Shown here one piece after another: positions 63,026-64,000 of a DNA stretch of 64,000 bases. Every line of letters starts with the position of its first letter. Positions within the stretch are counted from its first letter, which is position 1. The notes below the pieces were generated by a model that had not been told where the DNA came from, made no database searches, and saw only the letters and a program-made list of their open reading frames with translations. The stretch comes from Ecdyonurus torrentis (lineage: Eukaryota; Arthropoda; Insecta; Ephemeroptera; Heptageniidae), in contig OX439129.1 in NCBI GenBank assembly GCA_949318235.1, positions 32,150,470 to 32,214,469 on the forward strand. The letters are read 5' to 3'. The position numbers and the translations under genes are program-made.

Positions 63026-63362
63026 AGGAATAGATCAGAGAAAAACATAAGCATTTATATCGCAAAACACTTGATGGGATTGACATAAATAACATTAGTT
63101 TGGCTCAAAACTCAACAGTAGCCCCGTAGCAGTGGTGCAGGAAATTCAATTTATGCAACCCGCACGACAATTTCATACTAATTTTTGCATGTTTCTGACG
63201 TCAAAAACATGAATAGCCACGCAAATGACATACTTTACAGTATTTTCACGCTCTCTCGTGGTGCTGCATTAACATTCTGGTAAAAATTGTCATCAATTTT
63301 GAAGATTCTATTTTGTGTTTATTCATTAAAAAGCACATGTGGTTTTATGTGGTCTATGTACT
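63026..63362 (+). mobile_element. TTAA MITE, family T1 copy 3
   Basis: TTAA at 63022-63025, start AGGAATAGATCAGAG, end TGGTCTATGTACT followed by a degraded TTTA. It shares the TGACGTCA octamer (63196-63203) and internal blocks such as TACTTTACAGTATTTTCAC with copy 2. Confidence 0.85.
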
Positions 63363-63672
63363 TTTATGCTCTTCAGTGTATGTAACTGTTTTAATATCAA
63401 AATCTTCAAGAGGAAAAAAAAGTGATTACAAATTATGTATATAAATATATTATACAGTCGTCACTATTTAACAGCATAATCAAATGTAACAAAGCTAAAG
63501 TATAATATAAGAAGATTATACATTTAGAAACTAGGATAATGTTTCCATGAAGGTATTTATGTATTATACGTAACGTAACATAGATGGAATATTTAGTACA
63601 CAATTGTGGTTTTATATTATATAACGACAGTTTAAACTATAGCAAAGATATTAGAACAATTTATGTAGATTA

Positions 63673-63683
<11 letters not shown>

Positions 63684-63739
<56 letters not shown>
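63684..63739. repeat. (GT)/(TA)n compound microsatellite
   Basis: A short GTGTGTGT run leads into about 28 TA units. Confidence 0.93.
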
Positions 63740-63741
<2 letters not shown>

Positions 63742-63799
63742 CAATATATACGTACTGTACACTCTAAAAATGGGTGCATTACTTTAGTTACGAATACTA

Positions 63800-64000
63800 A
63801 CTTATTTAAGATAGTCAATTTTAAGTTATTAAGAGTAGCTAAAATAATGCATTTTAGCAAGTTATTAAAATAGCTTATTTAAGTTTTTAAAAGTTTTTTA
63901 AAGCTATTTTAAATTCAAATATAGCTATTGTTAATAATAAGCTAAAATGCATTAATTTAGCTTACTCATAATAACTTAAAAGTGATTATCTTAAATAAGT
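63800..64000. mobile_element. Foldback element running to the window edge
   Basis: The left arm starts ACTTATTTAAGATAGTCA at 63800. The complement of the window's last bases reads ACTTATTTAAGATAATCA. The arms stay similar for about 80 bases (TTTTAAGTTATTA, GAGTA, AGCTAAAxTAATGCATTTTAGC). The element may continue past 64000. Confidence 0.75.

Overview
The window is nuclear DNA of an arthropod, most likely an insect, with an extremely AT-rich genome. Coding exons strongly prefer A/T third positions, introns follow GT-AG, and the non-coding DNA is full of AT, AG/CT, AAAG and homopolymer tracts. The species cannot be fixed from the sequence; very AT-rich insect lineages such as some braconid wasps would fit. 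Only about 9% of the window is recognisable coding sequence, in three spliced genes.

Region 1 (1-16149, + strand): a rhodopsin-family GPCR recognised as the leucokinin (kinin) receptor Lkr. Four exons (1-705, 8629-8729, 11817-11907, 15811-16149) join in frame. The N-terminus lies left of the window. The introns are large (3-8 kb) and hold foldback elements and microsatellites, including one hairpin element with two CRE-type TGACGTCA octamers.

Region 2 (16150-28822): about 12.7 kb without a gene, holding several short inverted-repeat (MITE-like) elements and simple repeats.

Region 3 (28823-42694, - strand): a five-exon gene that I reconstructed in perfect phase (207+319+859+176+203 nt, 587 residues). 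It encodes an unrecognised, cysteine-free, low-complexity protein with one transmembrane helix and a predicted type II topology. The ATG is backed by an in-frame upstream stop.

Region 4 (42695-50256): about 7.5 kb without a gene, with microsatellites and the 3' end of an old retroelement that also occurs inside Lkr intron 3.

Region 5 (50257-52176, - strand): the large last exon of a secreted Thr/Pro-rich protein. It has a signal peptide, a furin-type RKKR site and five copies of a C-x-H-x-F-H-x-[FY]-L-C module that contain all ten cysteines. I do not recognise this family; it is the best candidate in the window for something undescribed. Its first exon(s), with the initiator Met, lie to the right and were not identified with confidence.

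Region 6 (52177-64000): no recognised exon. It holds a 608-bp perfect (AAAG)n tract, a tRNA-derived SINE, two copies of a ~330-bp TTAA-flanked MITE (a third is at 22.7 kb) and a foldback element cut by the window edge.

Nothing in the sequence shows that the three genes work together. One is a neuropeptide receptor; the other two look like a membrane-tethered and a secreted extracellular protein.
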